This document shows, one piece after another, positions 25,378-34,401 of a DNA stretch of 64,000 nucleotides (positions are counted from its first letter, which is position 1; every line of letters begins with the position of its first letter). Source of the DNA: Ga0077548 sp035440445 (GTDB taxonomy: Bacteria > Pseudomonadota > Alphaproteobacteria > Rhizobiales > Xanthobacteraceae); the NCBI GenBank assembly GCA_035440445.1, contig DAORMJ010000019.1, positions 14,923 to 78,922 of the forward strand, given 5' to 3'. Position numbers and translations under genes: made by a program. The notes beneath the pieces were generated by a model, which did no database searches, was not told the DNA's origin, and saw only the letters and a program-made list of their open reading frames with translations.

Positions 25378-25746
25378 TCAATCCTTTGCGAAATGGCGCA
25401 CGGTTTCGAGAAACTTTGAGACGGAGATGGGCTTGGAGAGATAGGCTTCGCAGCCGCCCTCCCGGATGCGCTCCTCGTCCCCCTTCATCGCGAACGCGGT
25501 CACTGCAACGACCGGGATGGATCGCAACTCTTCGTCTTCCTTCAGCCACTTCGTGACTTCGAGGCCGGAGACCTCGGGAAGCTGGATGTCCATGATGATG
25601 AGGTCGGGTTTGTGCTTGCGCGCAAGATCCAGCGCCTCGATTCCGTTGCGGGTTTCGATGGTTTGGTATCCATGCGCCTCTAGCAGATCGTGGAAGAGCT
25701 TCATGTTGAGCTCGTTGTCCTCCACGATCAGGACAGTCTTGGCCAT
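25378..25746 (-). CDS. divK: DivK, single-domain response regulator
   Basis: A 122-residue stand-alone receiver domain of the DivJ/PleC-DivK-CtrA circuit that sets asymmetric division and CtrA activity. MAKTVLIVEDNELNMKLF holds the acidic pocket. Phospho-acceptor Asp53 lies in IIMDIQLPEVSG, and YLSKPISV holds the conserved Lys. The ATG at 25746 gives the normal length; the upstream in-frame extension is not conserved-looking. It precedes pleD and is divergent from the DUF3572 gene. Confidence 0.96.
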   Translation of the reverse strand: MAKTVLIVEDNELNMKLFHDLLEAHGYQTIETRNGIEALDLARKHKPDLIIMDIQLPEVSGLEVTKWLKEDEELRSIPVVAVTAFAMKGDEERIREGGCEAYLSKPISVSKFLETVRHFAKD

Positions 25747-25963
25747 CCCGTCTTCCCCGTCCACGCAAACGAACCGTCCCGGCCCGCTGCAAAGCTGCAC
25801 ATCCCCGAATCGCTCGCCGACGCCCGATGATCGCCGAAACCGTGCATATTCGATAAACGCCTTTCTGCGGCGGAAGGATCAGGCGATCCGCGCTCTCAGG
25901 CGTCTGGACGCTTCTTCCGGCATCCTGCACACAGGCTAAAAGCTAATCGTTACGGAAGTGAAA

Positions 25964-26260
25964 ATGGTTCTGGGACGCGGAAAATCGTCGTTAACGAAAC
26001 AGGAGGCAGAGCTCATCGGCATTGCCGGTCTCTCCTACCTCGCGGCCGATCCGGAACGCCTCGGGCGCTTCCTCGCGGTCACCGGCCTCGGGCCTGAAAA
26101 CGTCCGCACCGCGGCGCGGGACCCCGGCTTCCTGCCCGCGCTCCTCGACTACCTGCTCGCGAACGAAGCCGATCTCGTCGCCTTCGCAGAGGAAATGAAC
26201 CTGCGCCCGGAGAAAATCGGCGCGGCGCGAGACGTCCTGTCCCCGCCGGTGATCCTCTAG
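25964..26260 (+). CDS. DUF3572 family protein
   Basis: A 98-residue soluble helical protein of the alphaproteobacterial DUF3572 family, function unknown. Characteristic segments: EAELIGIAGLSYLAADPERLGRFL, with LARFL-like spacing, and FLPALLDYLLANEADLVAFA. The ATG at 25964 follows GGAAG closely; GTG at 25958 is an alternative. It lies divergently beside divK, a position this family often has. Its stop overlaps that of the convergent eipB gene. Confidence 0.8.
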   Translation: MVLGRGKSSLTKQEAELIGIAGLSYLAADPERLGRFLAVTGLGPENVRTAARDPGFLPALLDYLLANEADLVAFAEEMNLRPEKIGAARDVLSPPVIL

Positions 26261-27081
26261 CGCTTGCGCGCCGGCACGTTGCAGGGCTTCACCGGCAGCA
26301 ACTCGACGCTGCGGAGATTTCCCTTCAGCGCAAAGTTCCCGTAGTTCAGCCGCAGCGCGCTCGAAACGCCGTTCTCATAGAGATCGAACGCAAGCGTGTA
26401 AGCCGGAACCCGGTCCGCTTTGCCGACCTCGAAATAGCTGGTCACCACCGGATAGCGCTTCAAGCCTTTGAGCGCGGGCGAAAGCGGCTGCTCGTTTTCA
26501 GCCGGCAACACGGCGGCCCCGATCACCGTCAGCGTCTCGTAAATCTTTCGCCCGTCCGGCGAGCCGTCATAGATATTCGCGCTGAGCAGTTTCTCCCCAC
26601 GCTCGGCGGCCAGAAGCATGGCGCGGGTATGCTGGGTCGGGAGATAAATTCTGCCCGGCAGCACGAAATTCGCGGGCTTCGGTTTGTTGACCCGCACCGC
26701 AAGCGCACTGTTCTTTTGCCGGACCACGGCCCCGGTCACGTCTTCGCGGATTTGCTGGTTGACGTAGTTCTGTGTCTTGAAACGATAGCTGGTCGAAGCC
26801 GCGTTCTCCCAGCTTTCGCTCCGCAGATCGCTGACCGTCTCCTGCCCTTCGCCGGTATCGAGCGCGGTCACCTGACGCAGCTTGATCGTGAAGCCTTCAC
26901 ACGCGCTGCCGGTGAGCTGAAATGCGATGCGGCCCCGCGCCTTGTCGACCTGCGTTCCGGGCCGCTCGGGATCAAGCACGAGATCGTAGATCGCGCGGTG
27001 CGCGCTCAACGTGGCGGCCGAAGCCACGCAGGCCGAACCCGCAAGCAAAAGGATGGCGACAGCGCTGACGCGACGAAACAT
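26257..27081 (-). CDS. eipB: EipB (DUF1849) periplasmic envelope-integrity protein
   Basis: A 274-residue exported protein. The signal peptide MFRRVSAVAILLLAGSACVASA is followed by the DUF1849 fold, a beta-spiral structure in Brucella EipB, where the protein maintains envelope integrity under stress. Matching segments: RAIYDLVLD, ARGRIAFQLTGSACEGF, and the late ELLPVKPCNVP. Cys61 and Cys267 fall where Brucella EipB has its conserved disulfide. It converges with the DUF3572 gene, overlapping three to four bases at the stops. Confidence 0.9.
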   Translation of the reverse strand: MFRRVSAVAILLLAGSACVASAATLSAHRAIYDLVLDPERPGTQVDKARGRIAFQLTGSACEGFTIKLRQVTALDTGEGQETVSDLRSESWENAASTSYRFKTQNYVNQQIREDVTGAVVRQKNSALAVRVNKPKPANFVLPGRIYLPTQHTRAMLLAAERGEKLLSANIYDGSPDGRKIYETLTVIGAAVLPAENEQPLSPALKGLKRYPVVTSYFEVGKADRVPAYTLAFDLYENGVSSALRLNYGNFALKGNLRSVELLPVKPCNVPARKR

Positions 27082-27158
27082 TCCGGTCTCCGGCTGGATG
27101 CGCCTTGCACCTTACAGAGGGTTCCGCCAAGACTAAGGCGAAGCGCGAAAGGGACCCC

Positions 27159-27623
27159 ATGGCTAGCGAAATTGATGCCCGATTGCAAAAGCTCGGCATC
27201 GAATTGCCCCGCCCGGCTGCGCCGGTCGCAAACTATGTTGGAGCCGTAGCCGCCGGAAACCTTCTCGTGGTGTCCGGCCAGCTTCCAGTCGGCCGCGAGG
27301 GCATTACGGTCAAAGGCAAGCTCGGCGATGGCGTCTCGGAAGCGCAGGGCAAGGAAGCCGCCCGCCTCTGCGCGATCAATATTCTCGCGCAGGCCAAGGC
27401 CGCGCTTGGCGATCTTTCGCTGATCAAGCGCTGCATTCGCCTCGGCGGCTTCGTGAATGCCGTTCCCGACTATCAGGCCATTCCGCAAATCATCAATGGC
27501 GCATCCGACCTGATGGTCGAGGTGCTTGGCGACGCCGGGCGTCATGCCCGCTACGCCGTGGGCGTCGCACAGCTTCCGCTTGACGTTCCGGTCGAAGTCG
27601 AAGCCATGTTCGAGATTGCATGA
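27159..27623 (+). CDS. RidA-family (YjgF/YER057c) protein
   Basis: A 154-residue RidA-superfamily protein of the longer YjgF-like branch that begins with IDARLQKLGIELP. RidA hydrolyses reactive enamine/imine intermediates made by PLP enzymes. Core: GNLLVVSGQLPVG, AARLCAINILAQAKAALGDLS, FVNAVPDYQAIPQIINGAS, and GRHARYAVGVAQLPLDVPVE, which carries the conserved Arg of the active site. The ATG at 27159 has AAGGGA upstream. It overlaps the next gene. Confidence 0.9.
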   Translation: MASEIDARLQKLGIELPRPAAPVANYVGAVAAGNLLVVSGQLPVGREGITVKGKLGDGVSEAQGKEAARLCAINILAQAKAALGDLSLIKRCIRLGGFVNAVPDYQAIPQIINGASDLMVEVLGDAGRHARYAVGVAQLPLDVPVEVEAMFEIA

Positions 27624-28360
27624 TGAAATTCGATTGGCTGACGGCAAGGCCGGTCGCGCATCGTGGCCTGCATGGCAAAGGAATTATCGAAAACTCGCTT
27701 TCGGCGGCGGCTGCGGCTATCGCGGCGAATTACGCGATCGAAGTGGATCTGCAACTCAGCGCCGACGGCGAAATCGTCGTCTTCCACGACGAGACGCTAG
27801 ACCGGCTGACCACGGAGAAAGGCAACGTCGCGGACCGCACACTGGCAACGCTGCAATCGATCAGGCTCAACAACTCGGAAGACACCATCCCTTCGCTCGC
27901 CGAACTGCTGCAACTCGTCAACGGCAAGGTTCCACTTATTCTGGAACTGAAAAGCCCGTGGAACGGCAGCGTTACACTCGTACACAAGGTTGCTGATGTT
28001 CTGGCTAACTATCAGGGACCGGCGGCGGTCATGTCGTTCGATCCTGATCTTGTGGCTGAACTGAAACGCTACGCGCCTGCGCTGCCGCGCGGCGTGGTGG
28101 CGGAACGCTGGTACGTCCACCCGCACTGGAAATTCCTGAGCGCCGCACGAAAGCTGTATCTCGGCATGCTCCTGCACTTATTCCGCACGCGGCCGCATTT
28201 CATCGCCTATGCCCAGTTCAATCTGCCGGCGTTAGCGCCCACAATCGCGCGCAAGCTGTTCGGCATACCGCTCCTGACATGGACCGTCCGCATCGAGCGC
28301 GAACGCGAACACGTCGCCGGCATCGCCGACCAGATCATTTTCGAGCATATCAGACCCTAA
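27620..28360 (+). CDS. Glycerophosphodiester phosphodiesterase family protein
   Basis: A 246-residue GDPD-family TIM-barrel enzyme that would cleave glycerophosphodiesters to glycerol-3-phosphate and an alcohol. Signatures: VAHRGLHGKGIIENS (catalytic His and Arg), AIEVDLQLSADGEIVVFHDETLDRLT (metal-binding Glu/Asp and the second His), LELKS. No signal peptide, so cytoplasmic. The start ATGATG overlaps the RidA stop, making a coupled pair; a start three bases later is equally possible. Confidence 0.92.
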   Translation: MMKFDWLTARPVAHRGLHGKGIIENSLSAAAAAIAANYAIEVDLQLSADGEIVVFHDETLDRLTTEKGNVADRTLATLQSIRLNNSEDTIPSLAELLQLVNGKVPLILELKSPWNGSVTLVHKVADVLANYQGPAAVMSFDPDLVAELKRYAPALPRGVVAERWYVHPHWKFLSAARKLYLGMLLHLFRTRPHFIAYAQFNLPALAPTIARKLFGIPLLTWTVRIEREREHVAGIADQIIFEHIRP

Positions 28361-28405
28361 TCCGCTGCCCTTGAGCCGCCGCAGAGATCGGCGACAATCA
28401 GAGCA

Positions 28406-29656
28406 ATGAGCCAATCCCCGACATTTCAGGTGCGCGTCGAACGGTCGATTCAATCGATCGCGAAGGACACATGGGATTCCTGCGCCAAAGGCTTTCGCGA
28501 ACTTCCTGAATCAAAATCTGAACTGTCGCAATCGGGCTCTCAGGCACTTGAATCGGCACTTGAAGACGCCTTTGCAGATTCCGATAACCCTTTCATTTCA
28601 CATGATTTTTTAGCCTCGCTCGAAACCTCGCGCTCGGTCGGCGGCAGAAGCGGCTGGCTGCCGCAACATCTCGTCGTCGAGGACGATAGCGGTGAAATCC
28701 ATGCCGTCGCGCCCTGCTATTTGAAGTCCCATAGCCAGGGCGAATACGTCTTCGATCACGGTTGGGCGGACGCCTTTGAGCGCGCGGGTGGAAACTATTA
28801 TCCGAAGCTGCAAGTCGCAGTGCCCTTCACGCCCGTCACCGGCCCTCGCCTGCTCGTAAAGGCCGGTCCGCACGCCGAAGCGGCGCGCAACGCGCTGGTC
28901 GCGGGCATGGTCGAGCTTTGCAAAATGCGCGAGGCCTCCTCCGTGCACGTCACTTTTGCGCAGAAGAGCGAATGGAATTTCCTGACCGAAGCAGGAATGC
29001 TTGCGCGCACCGACCGGCAGTTTCACTGGCACAATCAGGGCTACGCGAACTTCGACGGATTTCTCGCCGCGCTCTCCTCCAACAAACGCAAAACCATCCG
29101 CCGTGAACGCCGCGATGCGCTCGAAAGCGGCATCGAAATCGTCCGGCTTACGGGAGGCGACCTGACCGAAGCCGTATGGGACGCCTTCTTCGCGTTCTAC
29201 ATGGACACAGGCTCGCGCAAATGGGGACGCCCTTACCTCACGCGCGATTTCTTCTCGCACGTAAGCGCGACGATGGCGGATAAAATTCTGCTCATCATGG
29301 CAAAGCGCGATGGGCAATACATCGCAGGCGCGCTGAATTTCATCGGACGGGAAACGCTCTATGGCCGCAACTGGGGTGCCATCGAGCATCATCCCTTTCT
29401 GCATTTCGAGGTTTGTTATTATCAGGCGATTGAATACGCGATCGAACGCGGACTGAAATCGGTCGAGGCCGGCGCGCAGGGCGAGCACAAACTCCTGCGA
29501 GGCTACGTTCCAGTGCCGACCTATTCGTCGCACTACATCCTCCATCCGGGCCTCCGCCGTGCGGTCGGCGACTATCTTCTGCAGGAGCGTGAATATGTTG
29601 AAGCTGAACGGGAGCATCTCGCCGAAGCGGCGCCCTACCGCCGCACGGCAACTTGA
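28406..29656 (+). CDS. DUF482/FemAB-like GNAT-family acyltransferase
   Basis: A 416-residue protein of the DUF482 (peptidogalycan-biosynthesis-annotated) family with a GNAT/Fem-like double fold; true substrate unknown. Segments: NPFISHDFLASLE near residue 63, QHLVVEDDSGEIHAVAPCYLKSHS, YVFDHGWADAFERAGGNYYPKLQ, TPVTGPRLLV, and later SNKRKTIRRERR and TLYGRNWGAIEHHPFLHFE with CYYQAIEYAIERGLKSVEAGAQGEHKL shortened to typical family spacing. It lies in the same direction as RidA and GDPD and the HIT gene, probably as part of a transcription unit. Confidence 0.85.
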   Translation: MSQSPTFQVRVERSIQSIAKDTWDSCAKGFRELPESKSELSQSGSQALESALEDAFADSDNPFISHDFLASLETSRSVGGRSGWLPQHLVVEDDSGEIHAVAPCYLKSHSQGEYVFDHGWADAFERAGGNYYPKLQVAVPFTPVTGPRLLVKAGPHAEAARNALVAGMVELCKMREASSVHVTFAQKSEWNFLTEAGMLARTDRQFHWHNQGYANFDGFLAALSSNKRKTIRRERRDALESGIEIVRLTGGDLTEAVWDAFFAFYMDTGSRKWGRPYLTRDFFSHVSATMADKILLIMAKRDGQYIAGALNFIGRETLYGRNWGAIEHHPFLHFEVCYYQAIEYAIERGLKSVEAGAQGEHKLLRGYVPVPTYSSHYILHPGLRRAVGDYLLQEREYVEAEREHLAEAAPYRRTAT

Positions 29657-29706
29657 CTGCATCCGGAAGCGCTGCAATCTGATTGCGAACACGAAGGGCA
29701 AGAGCC

Positions 29707-30133
29707 ATGGCCGAGTACGACAACAACAACATCTTCGCGAAGATCCTGCGCGGCGAGCTTCCGGCCCACAAGGTCTATGAGGACGAACACACCCTCGCCT
29801 TCCTCGACATCATGCCGCGCGCACCCGGCCACACGCTCATCATTCCGAAGAAGCCCGCCCGCAATCTGCTCGACATCGATCCGGAAGAACTCGCGCATGT
29901 CATCAAGACGGCGAAGAAGATCGCGATCGCCGGCAAGAAGGCGTTCGATGCCGACGGCATCACCATGCAGCAGTTCAACGAAACCGCCGGCGGCCAGGTC
30001 GTGTTTCNNNNNNNNNNACGTACACATCATTCCGCGGCACAAGGACGTGCCGATGAAGCCGGCCGCGAGCTTGATGGAAAAGCCGGAAGTCCTCGCCGCG
30101 CACGCCGCGGCGCTGAAAGCCGCGCTAGCCTAG
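29707..30133 (+). CDS. HIT-family nucleotide hydrolase (interrupted by assembly gap)
   Basis: A histidine-triad protein of about 140 residues, Hint-like, expected to hydrolyse nucleoside phosphoramidates or related nucleotides. It begins MAEYDNNNIFAKILRGELP and shows AFLDIMPRAPGHTLIIPKK and QQFNETAGGQVVF. The 10-N gap at 30008-30017 falls exactly in the catalytic H-x-H-x-H motif, and VHIIPRHKDVPMKP resumes in another frame. The frame break is an artefact of the gap: six missing bases would restore H-x-H-V-H. The stop TAG (30131-30133) overlaps the convergent azlD stop. Confidence 0.88.
30008..30017. other. Assembly gap (10 N)
   Basis: Ten unknown bases inside the HIT gene. The flanking codons are ...TTT C / AC GTA CAC..., so the family motif H-x-H-x-H predicts six bases here rather than ten. 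The gap length is therefore a placeholder. Confidence 0.98.
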
Positions 30134-30474
30134 CGAAACCACACGGCGCCGCCGACGATCACGCACAGCGCGGCAATGATGCCGGCCAGAACCATGCGCC
30201 GGCACAGGAAATAAGCGGCGACGCCAACGACGATCGCAAGAAGCCGGATCCAGAGCGGCACGCCGGCGAGATCCCCGGTCGGCGTCAGCACGAGCCGCGC
30301 GATCACGCCTGCCAGGAGCGCGGTCGCAACGGCACGGATGAAGACCAGCGCTTCGCCGTCCTCGTCGATCCGCTGCGAGAAGAGCACGGCCGCGAAACGG
30401 AAAAAATCCGTCGGCAGGAAGCCTGCCACGATCACGAGGAGGTAGGCGTAGAGCATCGGGTCGTTGAAGCTCAT
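30130..30474 (-). CDS. azlD: AzlD-family branched-chain amino acid exporter subunit
   Basis: A 114-residue membrane protein with about four hydrophobic helices, the small partner of AzlC/YgaZ in branched-chain amino acid export. It starts MSFNDPMLYAYLLVIVAGFLPTDFFRFAAV, has the mid-protein FIRAVATALLAGVIARLVL, and ends in a hydrophobic segment. Its ATG overlaps the azlC stop by four bases. The stop overlaps that of the convergent HIT gene. Confidence 0.88.
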   Translation of the reverse strand: MSFNDPMLYAYLLVIVAGFLPTDFFRFAAVLFSQRIDEDGEALVFIRAVATALLAGVIARLVLTPTGDLAGVPLWIRLLAIVVGVAAYFLCRRMVLAGIIAALCVIVGGAVWFR

Positions 30475-31226
30475 GCCTTGGCCCTCCGCCAGCGCGCGAT
30501 GGCATAAGCCGAGCCGCCACCGATCAGCCCGATCCAGAGCAGATCGAGCTGTCCGCCGTAGAGCGCGAAGACCGGCGACAGCATGAGCCCGAAGGCCAGC
30601 GCAAGCCAGTCGACGGTTTCGCGGGCATTGCGGATCAGCTGCAACAGAAACGAAATCGGCGTCAGGAAAACCAGCGCGTTGGCAAGCGCGCGCGGCAACG
30701 AGCCCGCGAGGTAAAAGCCGAGCACCGTTCCGGCGCAGCTCGCAAGAATGAACACGAGCGACAGCCCGAAGAAGTACGGCATGCGCGAATTCACCGGCAC
30801 CGCCGGCATCAGGCGGAAGCTCTCTACCCAGCCCGTCACCGCGATGAGGTGCGAGGCCGTAAGCTGCGTCCAGAATCCGCTACGCCCGCGAATGACGGGC
30901 AACAGCGACGCCACCATCGGAAAGAACCGCGCCGAGGAGAGCCCCACCGCAAGCGCGATCACCGCGACCGGGCTCCCCGCCGCGAAGCCGCCGACGATCA
31001 GCACCTGCGCGGGCAGCGCCCACACGATCAGCGTCGAAAGAAGTGCTGCGCCAAGCGGAAAACCGACGTCGCGGATCAAACCGCCGAACCCGACGAAGCC
31101 CGAAAACAGGACGATCCCCTGCACGGACCTTAGCGCAGCGCCAATTCCACGCAGGAACCAGACGCGCGGTGAAATCTCCTGCGCGTCGGTGTCTGGCGTC
31201 GCGCCGGAGTCGGGTGGGTTCGTCAA
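30471..31226 (-). CDS. azlC: AzlC-family branched-chain amino acid exporter subunit
   Basis: A 251-residue polytopic membrane protein of the AzlC/YgaZ family, the large component of a two-subunit exporter with AzlD. Family segments: GFVGFGGLIRDVGFPLGAALL, VWALPAQVLIVGG, LSSARFFPMVASLLPVIRG. The start is TTG at 31226, with weak ribosome-site support; the first helix follows ~30 polar residues, so the true start may be a little downstream. It is translationally coupled to azlD. Confidence 0.87.
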   Translation of the reverse strand: MTNPPDSGATPDTDAQEISPRVWFLRGIGAALRSVQGIVLFSGFVGFGGLIRDVGFPLGAALLSTLIVWALPAQVLIVGGFAAGSPVAVIALAVGLSSARFFPMVASLLPVIRGRSGFWTQLTASHLIAVTGWVESFRLMPAVPVNSRMPYFFGLSLVFILASCAGTVLGFYLAGSLPRALANALVFLTPISFLLQLIRNARETVDWLALAFGLMLSPVFALYGGQLDLLWIGLIGGGSAYAIARWRRAKA

Positions 31227-31275
31227 GGCTGGAAAACTTTCGCGGAATTAAAAAGCCGGCCGCGACAAAACAACA

Positions 31276-31302
31276 GCGGCGCGCCCGTTACAAGCGCGCC
31301 GC
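31276..31302 (-). terminator. clpA terminator
   Basis: An 8-bp stem GCGGCGCG / CGCGCCGC with an 11-base loop. On the minus strand it is followed by CTGTTGTTTTGTC. It lies about 22 bases beyond the clpA stop. Confidence 0.7.
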
Positions 31303-31324
31303 GTGCATTTCTGGATTGTGCGGG

Positions 31325-33724
31325 TCAGACGTTGACCAGCGGAGCCTTCGGCCCGGAATCACCCGAACCACTGTCCTTCTTCGGCGTCTTGCGCGGCCGT
31401 TTGCTGCTCTTCGCGACGTCCTTTTCGGGCTTCGGCGTGACCGGCCCTTCCGGATATTCGAAGGTCAGCGCAGGCTTGCCTTCTGCTTCGCCCAATACGA
31501 CGCGGACATGCCCGCCGTCCTTGAGCTTGCCAAACAGCACTTCGTCGGCGAGCGGCTTCTTCACGTTTTCCTGGATCACGCGGGCCATGGGACGCGCACC
31601 CATCAGTTCGTCGTAACCCTGATCGACTAGCCACCGCTTGGCTTCTTCCGAAAGCTCGATGGTGACGCCGCGATCCGCAAGCTGTGCTTCAAGCTGCAGC
31701 ACGAACTTCTCGACCACCTGCCCGATGATCTCGGTCGAAAGATGCGAGAACGGAATGATCGCATCGAGACGATTGCGAAACTCCGGCGTGAACAGGCGAT
31801 TGATCGCTTCTGCGTCGTCGCCTTCCCGCTTGGAACGCGTGAAGCCGAAGGCAGCGCGCGCCATGTCGGCGGCACCCGCGTTCGTCGTCATGATGAGGAT
31901 GACGTTGCGGAAGTTCACCGACTTGCCGTTGTGATCGGTCAGCTTGCCGTGATCCATCACCTGCAGGAGCACGTTGAACAGATCCGGATGCGCCTTCTCG
32001 ATTTCATCGAGAAGCACCACGCAATGCGGATTCTGATCGACACCATCGGTCAAGAGACCGCCCTGATCGAAGCCGACATAGCCCGGAGGCGCGCCGATCA
32101 GCCGCGAAACCGTATGCCGCTCCATGTATTCCGACATGTCGAAACGCAGGAGCTGTACGCCGAGACTTTGCGCCAGTTGCTTCGCGACTTCGGTTTTGCC
32201 GACGCCGGTGGGACCCGAGAAAAGATACGACCCGATTGGCTTCTCCGGTTCGCGCAAGCCCGCGCGCGCGAGCTTGATCGCGGCGGTTAGCGCCTGGATC
32301 GCCTTGTCCTGCCCGAACACGACGTTCTTCAACCCGGTTTCGAGATTGGCAAGCACGATCGCATCGTCCTTGGAAACCGTCTTCGGCGGGACGCGCGCCA
32401 TGGTGGCGATCGTCGCCTCGATTTCCTTGGTGCCGATGGTTTTCTTGCGCCTCGATTCAGGCACCAGCATCTGCGCCGCACCGGACTCGTCGATCACGTC
32501 GATCGCCTTGTCCGGCAACTTGCGGTCGTGAATGTAGCGCACGGAGAGATCGACCGCCGCCTTGATCGCGTCGTTGGTGTAGCGGAGCTTGTGATAGTCC
32601 TCGAAGTAAGGCTTCAGCCCTTTCAGGATCTCCACTGCATCTTCCGGCGTCGGCTCGTTGACGTCGATCTTCTGGAACCGGCGCACGAGTGCGCGATCCT
32701 TCTCGAAGTGCTGGCGGTATTCCTTGTAAGTCGTCGAACCGATGCAGCGGATCGCGCCCGAAGCCAGCGCAGGCTTCAGGAGGTTCGACGCATCCATCGC
32801 GCCGCCGGAGGTCGCGCCCGCGCCGATTACCGTATGAATTTCGTCGATGAAGACGACCGCGTTCGGATGCGCCTCGAGCTCCTTGATGACCTGCTTGAGA
32901 CGCTCTTCGAAGTCGCCGCGATAGCGCGTGCCGGCGAGCAGCGAGCCCATATCGAGCGAATAGACCGTGGCCCCTTTGAGAACTTCCGGCACGTCGCCGT
33001 TGACGATCCGAAGGGCAAGCCCTTCCGCGATCGCCGTCTTGCCGACGCCGGGATCGCCGACATAAAGCGGGTTGTTCTTCTGGCGGCGGCACAGCACCTG
33101 AATCGTGCGCGCAATCTCGCTCGCGCGGCCGATCAGCGGATCGATCTTGCCTTCTTTCGCCTTCTTGTTGAGATCGACGCAATAAGCCTCGAGCGCATCC
33201 GCTTTTTTCTTCGGCTGCTCTTCGCCGGGCTTGCCGTCGCCCTCTTCTTCCGCTCCGCGCACCGGCTTGCTTTCGTTCATGCCGGGACGCTTCGCGATGC
33301 CGTGGCTGATGTAATTGACTGCGTCATAGCGCGTCATTTCCTGCTCCTGCAGGAAATAGGCGGCATGGCTTTCGCGCTCGGCGAAAATTGCAACCAGCAC
33401 GTTCGCGCCGGTCACCTCTTCGCGCCCGGAGGACTGAACATGGATGACGGCACGCTGGATCACGCGCTGAAAGCCGGCCGTGGGCTTGGAATCTTCGCCG
33501 GCCTCGACAATGAGATTGTCGAGTTCGCCGTCGATATATTCGATCAGATTACGCTTGAGCTTTTCGACATCGACGTTGCACGCGCGCATGACGGCGGCCG
33601 CGTCCTGATCGTCGAGCAAAGCGAGCAGAAGATGCTCAAGCGTTGCATATTCATGGTGCCGTTCGTTGGCCTGCGCCAGCGCGCGGTGAAGGGAATTTTC
33701 TAGGCTGCGCGAAAAGGTCGGCAT
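31325..33724 (-). CDS. clpA: ClpA, ATP-dependent Clp protease ATPase subunit
   Basis: A hexameric AAA+ unfoldase that feeds ClpP and receives N-degron substrates from ClpS. 799 residues. N-domain (MPTFSRSLENSLHRALAQA, ATLEHLLLALL), first ATPase domain with Walker A GDPGVGKTA and Walker B VVFIDEIHT, second with GPTGVGKTEVAKQLA and CVVLLDEIEKAHPD. Internal DNA-binding-like linker is Lys/Glu-rich, and the tail is Lys/Pro-rich. AGGAACCG precedes the ATG. It is downstream of clpS by 209 bases. Confidence 0.97.
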   Translation of the reverse strand: MPTFSRSLENSLHRALAQANERHHEYATLEHLLLALLDDQDAAAVMRACNVDVEKLKRNLIEYIDGELDNLIVEAGEDSKPTAGFQRVIQRAVIHVQSSGREEVTGANVLVAIFAERESHAAYFLQEQEMTRYDAVNYISHGIAKRPGMNESKPVRGAEEEGDGKPGEEQPKKKADALEAYCVDLNKKAKEGKIDPLIGRASEIARTIQVLCRRQKNNPLYVGDPGVGKTAIAEGLALRIVNGDVPEVLKGATVYSLDMGSLLAGTRYRGDFEERLKQVIKELEAHPNAVVFIDEIHTVIGAGATSGGAMDASNLLKPALASGAIRCIGSTTYKEYRQHFEKDRALVRRFQKIDVNEPTPEDAVEILKGLKPYFEDYHKLRYTNDAIKAAVDLSVRYIHDRKLPDKAIDVIDESGAAQMLVPESRRKKTIGTKEIEATIATMARVPPKTVSKDDAIVLANLETGLKNVVFGQDKAIQALTAAIKLARAGLREPEKPIGSYLFSGPTGVGKTEVAKQLAQSLGVQLLRFDMSEYMERHTVSRLIGAPPGYVGFDQGGLLTDGVDQNPHCVVLLDEIEKAHPDLFNVLLQVMDHGKLTDHNGKSVNFRNVILIMTTNAGAADMARAAFGFTRSKREGDDAEAINRLFTPEFRNRLDAIIPFSHLSTEIIGQVVEKFVLQLEAQLADRGVTIELSEEAKRWLVDQGYDELMGARPMARVIQENVKKPLADEVLFGKLKDGGHVRVVLGEAEGKPALTFEYPEGPVTPKPEKDVAKSSKRPRKTPKKDSGSGDSGPKAPLVNV

Positions 33725-33933
33725 CGGTTCCTGACTGTCCGGGGTGACTCACCGGCTTTCTGAGAGGAAAGTCTGCCGGTGGTTGGGCTGGATGTCCACT
33801 ATCTAGGTCGGGCTGGACCGGATACAATAGCCGCAGATCAGGGCGATATTTCAGCGCTGGACGCGCCGCGCGCGGGTCCGAAAGCTTGTTTGCGAGTCTT
33901 GTTTGTGAGTCTTGGGCCGTCACTTTTTGACGG

Positions 33934-34299
33934 TTACTTTTTTTCCATGACGCATTGAAGCGGATGCTGGTGCTTGCGCGCGAAATCCATCACCTGCGTC
34001 ACCTTCGTTTCGGCGACTTCGTAAGTGAAAATCCCGCATTCGCCGACCCCGTTCTGGTGAACGTGCAACATAATTCGGGTCGCGTCCTCGCGCTGCTTGT
34101 TGAAGAAGCGCTCGAGCACATGCACGACGAATTCCATCGGCGTGTAGTCGTCATTCAACAGCAGCACGCGATAAAGGTTCGGCCGCTTGGTTTGCGGCTT
34201 GGTTCGGGTGATGACAGCGGTACCGGTTCCATCGTCACCGGTATTTCGCTTGTCGTCGTTCCCCTTCGCCAGCCTGACCGGCAAAAATCCGCTTCTCAT
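33934..34299 (-). CDS. clpS: ClpS, N-degron adaptor for ClpAP
   Basis: An adaptor that binds N-terminal destabilising residues and delivers them to ClpA. The 121-residue form from ATG 34299 fits the family; an ATG at 34401 would add 34 unrelated residues. Core: RPNLYRVLLLNDDYTPMEFVV (the NDD/YTP binding pocket) and HVHQNGVGECGIFTYEVAETK, with RKHQHPLQCVMEK at the end. It is upstream of clpA, the usual order. Confidence 0.94.
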   Translation of the reverse strand: MRSGFLPVRLAKGNDDKRNTGDDGTGTAVITRTKPQTKRPNLYRVLLLNDDYTPMEFVVHVLERFFNKQREDATRIMLHVHQNGVGECGIFTYEVAETKVTQVMDFARKHQHPLQCVMEKK

Positions 34300-34401
34300 T
34301 TCGCTTACGACAGCCAAGATTTCGCGTTCCCAGAAAATCGCCTCCGGCCACGTCGCCGGATTACCGATGTTTGAAAGGCCAGAATCTGGCCACACAATCA
34401 T

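Noticed and set aside
30008..30133. Frameshifted HIT pseudogene
   Set aside because: The frame change coincides exactly with the N gap and is repaired by a six-base gap matching H-x-H-x-H.
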